A stretch of DNA of 7,741 nt, taken from JBEVMS01 sp040508515. GTDB lineage: Bacteria; Pseudomonadota; Gammaproteobacteria; Xanthomonadales; Rhodanobacteraceae. The notes beneath the pieces are model-generated. The model saw only the letters and a list, made by a program, of their open reading frames with translations. It was not told the DNA's origin and made no database searches. Positions 5,989 through 7,741 of this stretch are shown here, one piece after another (position 1 is the stretch's first letter; each line of letters begins with the position of its first letter). The stretch is taken from contig JBEVMS010000264.1 in assembly GCA_040508515.1 (NCBI GenBank), positions 1-7,741 of the forward strand, given 5' to 3'. The position numbers were made by a program, and so were the translations under genes.

Positions 5989-6776
5989 GCGTGCGCGTCT
6001 TGCAAGGCCGCGTCGATGCGCTCGCGCGACAGGTCAGCCATCCGTCGGCGTGCTTCGGGCATCGCCGGCACCGCGTCGAGGAAATGCACTTCCACGTCCA
6101 TCGGCGGGCCGCCCAGCAGACGCAGGAAGTTCTGCATGAAACTCTCGTGTTCGCGAAACCCGGCATCCACTTGCCGCCGCCCGTGACGGGCAAAACGCAG
6201 CGCCACCGGCTGCACCGGCACCTCGGCATCCAGCGCGGCCTGGAAGATGCGCGCATGAAAGATTTTCAGCACGCCGTTGTGGCCGGTGCCGCCTTCCGGA
6301 AACACCGCCACCGCGCGACCACCGCGCAGCCGCTCGACCATCATCGCCATCACCGAGGCCAGCGAATGGTTGTTGCCGCGCCGATGGAAGATGGTGCCAC
6401 CGCTGGCCGCCATCCAGCCCACCAGCGGCCAGCCGGCGATCTCCGCCTTGGCCACGAAACACGCCGCGCGCTGGCTGTGCAGCAGCACGATGTCCAACCA
6501 GGAGGTGTGATTGGCGACGAACAGCACCGGGTCGGCCAGTGGCTGACCAAAGCGCCGCGCGCGCAGGCCGAAGATGCGCAGCAACATGTTCGACCACCAG
6601 CGGATGGTGCGGTGGGCAAGCGGCTCACGCCCCTCGTGCATGATTGCGCGCTGGTTCCAGCTCAGCACGCCCAAGCACAGGAAAATGCCCAGCAAAACAT
6701 GCAGCAATAGCAGCGGTACGCGCCAGAGGTAGCGCAAGGTGGGAGGGACCGGGGTGGCAGCGGTTTCAGTACTCAT
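5985..6776 (-). CDS. plsC: 1-acyl-sn-glycerol-3-phosphate acyltransferase (PlsC-like)
   Basis: The likely reaction is transfer of a second acyl chain to lysophosphatidic acid, giving phosphatidic acid for phospholipid synthesis at the inner membrane. The 263-residue protein starts with a membrane helix (about 19-39). The catalytic motif NHTSWLD (89-95) provides the HX4D pair H90 and D95. Block II is around GTIFHRRG (127-134). Block III is FPEGGTG (159-165), a variant of the usual FPEGT-R, and block IV is VPVQPVAL (186-193). The ATG at 6776 follows a weak GGACC site; reading further upstream gives residues with no acyltransferase character. The tail of the gene overlaps the yheT-like start. 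The 222-base region before it probably contains its promoter. The motifs also occur in related acyltransferases (for example acting on ornithine lipids), so the exact acceptor is inferred. Confidence 0.88.
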   Translation of the reverse strand: MSTETAATPVPPTLRYLWRVPLLLLHVLLGIFLCLGVLSWNQRAIMHEGREPLAHRTIRWWSNMLLRIFGLRARRFGQPLADPVLFVANHTSWLDIVLLHSQRAACFVAKAEIAGWPLVGWMAASGGTIFHRRGNNHSLASVMAMMVERLRGGRAVAVFPEGGTGHNGVLKIFHARIFQAALDAEVPVQPVALRFARHGRRQVDAGFREHESFMQNFLRLLGGPPMDVEVHFLDAVPAMPEARRRMADLSRERIDAALQDAHA

Positions 6777-6998
6777 CGGTCCAGTTAGTTTAGCGTTAAT
6801 CCATAGGCGGTGGTCGAGTCGCGGCACGCCGCGCACGTGACCTTCGGAGGCGCTGGCGGGCGCGTCCCGTCGCAGCGCACCATCGTGCCCCGATCGATCG
6901 GCACTGCCAAGTCCATGCAATAACTTACGTCGGGGCGCGGGGCGGCCAGGGATGTGATCGTCCTGTCCGCGTTTTGTGCCTCGGTACCCCTGGGCCAC
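6777..6998 (-). other. Intergenic region upstream of plsC
   Basis: This 222-base gap separates lrp-like stop from plsC start, both on the minus strand. The long open frame running through it has no protein-like character. It holds an AACTTACG copy (6922-6929), a palindrome at 6885-6904, and a long-range inverted repeat, GGCCAGGG (6944-6951) with CCCTGG-G-CC (6988-6996), just after the regulator's stop. On the minus strand TTGGCA (reverse complement of 6905-6910) could be a -35 box with the palindrome lying in the spacer, but the matching -10 (CACGAT) is poor. TAAACT close to the plsC start is another possible -10. Confidence 0.4.
6885..6904. promoter_or_regulatory. Palindrome upstream of plsC, possible operator
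   Basis: A perfect 12-bp palindrome CCGATCGATCGG (6890-6901) is embedded in a near-perfect longer one: GTGCC (6885-6889) pairs with GGCAC (6900-6904) around GATCGATC, with a two-base CC asymmetry. It lies about 110 bases upstream of the plsC start. It may bind a dimeric regulator. No specific regulator can be named. Confidence 0.3.
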
Positions 6999-7496
6999 TC
7001 AACCGCCGAGTTGCACCAGCGGCAATGCCGGCGAGCGCTTCACCGTGCGCAGCACGAAACTGGAATTGACATCGGCCACGCCGGCGGCATTGAGCAGGTG
7101 ATCGAGCAGAAAGCGCGAAAAATCCGCCAGGTCGGCCACGTAGATCTGCAGCAGGTAGTCCATATCGCCGGTCAGTGCGTAGCAGCAGACCACCTGTTCC
7201 CATTCGCTCACTTGCTGCACGAACCGCTCGATCGCAGCGCTTTCGTGCTTGGCCAATTGCACCCTGACGAACGCTTGTAAACCCAAGCCCACAGCGGACG
7301 GTTCCACCAGCGCGGCGTAGCCGGCGATCACGCCATCACTTTCCAGGCGCTGCAAGCGGCGCAGGCAAGCCGAGGGGGACAGGCTGACCCGCTCGGCCAA
7401 CTCGGCATTCGTCAGGCGGCCTTCGCCTTGCAGGATCGCCAGCATGCGCAGGTCGATGCGATCCAGGGTGGGACGGGCGTGTATCTCGCTGTGCAT
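6999..7496 (-). CDS. Lrp/AsnC family transcriptional regulator
   Basis: This 165-residue DNA-binding protein has an N-terminal helix-turn-helix (about residues 12-60). The recognition region reads TNAELAERVSLSPSACLRRLQRLE (29-52), a typical AsnC signature. It is followed by a C-terminal RAM/AsnC ligand-binding domain (about 65-150) with the usual GDMDYLLQIYV stretch. Such proteins form dimers and octamers and sense amino acids. The divergent neighbour phhA makes an aromatic amino acid a likely effector and phhA a likely target, as inferred from context. I chose the ATG at 7496 because AAGGAAG lies about 10 bases upstream; an in-frame GTG at 7523 would add 9 residues and lacks a comparable site. 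Its own promoter and the phhA promoter share the 147-base gap, which holds an inverted repeat (separate entry), so autoregulation is plausible. Confidence 0.93.
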   Translation of the reverse strand: MHSEIHARPTLDRIDLRMLAILQGEGRLTNAELAERVSLSPSACLRRLQRLESDGVIAGYAALVEPSAVGLGLQAFVRVQLAKHESAAIERFVQQVSEWEQVVCCYALTGDMDYLLQIYVADLADFSRFLLDHLLNAAGVADVNSSFVLRTVKRSPALPLVQLGG

Positions 7497-7545
7497 GATT
7501 TTGTCACTTCCTTGGCTAAACACGCAATGAAAATGCAGAAGAAAG

Positions 7546-7587
7546 GCAATTTAGTGCAACAAAGCAAGCATCATGCAACTAAATCGC
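7546..7587. promoter_or_regulatory. Candidate Lrp-type operator between the regulator and phhA
   Basis: GC-A-ATTTAGT (7546-7555) and ACTAAAT-C-GC (7578-7587) form an imperfect inverted repeat centred near 7566. ATTTAGT/ACTAAAT is perfect over 7 bases, and further pairing (GCA with TGC) follows inside with one bulged base. The direct repeat TGCAAC (7555-7560 and 7574-7579) is spaced 19 bases. AT-rich arms separated by about two turns are typical of Lrp/AsnC sites. A weak -10 (TATGCT, 7590-7595) for phhA lies just beyond the right arm, so binding here could activate or repress phhA and the regulator itself. Confidence 0.5.
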
Positions 7588-7643
7588 TCTATGCTATTGC
7601 TCCAGGGCAGATCCTCGCCTCTTTAGCTTGCGGAGACTATCCC

Positions 7644-7741
7644 ATGAACACCCCGATCGTCCGTCGCGTCGAGCATCAGCAGACCGATCGCGGCTATGTG
7701 CCGGTCTACGCCACCGGCACGGTCGAGCAGCCGTGGGAGCA
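7644..7741 (+). CDS. phhA: Phenylalanine 4-monooxygenase (PhhA), N-terminal fragment
   Basis: Only the first 32 codons are in the window; the gene runs off the right edge. The N-terminus MNTPIVRRVEHQQTDRGYVP, followed by VYATGTVEQPWE, matches the start of bacterial phenylalanine hydroxylases of the Xanthomonas type as I recall it. The full enzyme would be a roughly 300-residue non-haem iron, tetrahydrobiopterin-dependent enzyme that turns phenylalanine into tyrosine. The ATG at 7644 has GGAG (7632-7635) 8 bases upstream. It is divergent from the Lrp/AsnC gene. Catalytic residues are outside the window, so integrity cannot be judged. Confidence 0.85.
   Translation, partial: MNTPIVRRVEHQQTDRGYVPVYATGTVEQPWE

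Overview
The window is GC-rich, densely packed bacterial chromosome with ordinary housekeeping and envelope genes. The gene families and the lrp/phhA divergent pair at the right edge suggest a gammaproteobacterium of the Xanthomonadales/Lysobacterales (Rhodanobacter- or Xanthomonas-like). That assignment is an inference from protein resemblance and base composition; no rRNA or other marker is present. I see no insertion sequence, phage gene, CRISPR array, tRNA or rRNA, and no obvious change in codon or base use that would mark a recently acquired island.

Layout. (1) 1-277: no recognisable gene, then uppP on the + strand (undecaprenyl-diphosphate recycling for cell wall synthesis). (2) 1180-3483, minus strand: a tight four-gene cluster read right to left. 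It holds a DUF883/YqjD-like membrane-anchored helical protein, a YqjE-like two-helix membrane protein, a 96-residue YqjK-like small protein and an AI-2E/PerM-family permease. The last three genes are joined by two ATGA start/stop overlaps. (3) 3568-3723, minus: a 51-residue DUF1328 (YtjA-like) membrane protein with a structured leader. (4) 3975-4979, plus: a DUF3820 protein, then a 2-oxoglutarate/Fe(II) oxygenase that strongly resembles EGLN/PHD-type prolyl hydroxylases. (5) 4987-6776, minus: plsC (lysophosphatidate acyltransferase) overlapping a YheT-family alpha/beta hydrolase by ATGA. (6) 6999-7496, minus: an Lrp/AsnC regulator, divergent from phhA (phenylalanine 4-hydroxylase, cut by the window edge). 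An inverted repeat in the shared intergenic region is a good candidate for the regulator's binding site.

How the genes fit together. Three of the units (uppP, the yqjD-like cluster with ytjA-like gene, and plsC-yheT) concern the cell envelope. The lrp/phhA pair is a regulator beside the aromatic amino-acid gene it probably controls. The most rewarding items are the EGLN-like hydroxylase, the translationally coupled YqjE/YqjK/PerM arrangement, the ytjA leader structure and the lrp-phhA operator. I did not find a clearly new biological system; the novelty here is at the level of gene context and small regulatory elements.
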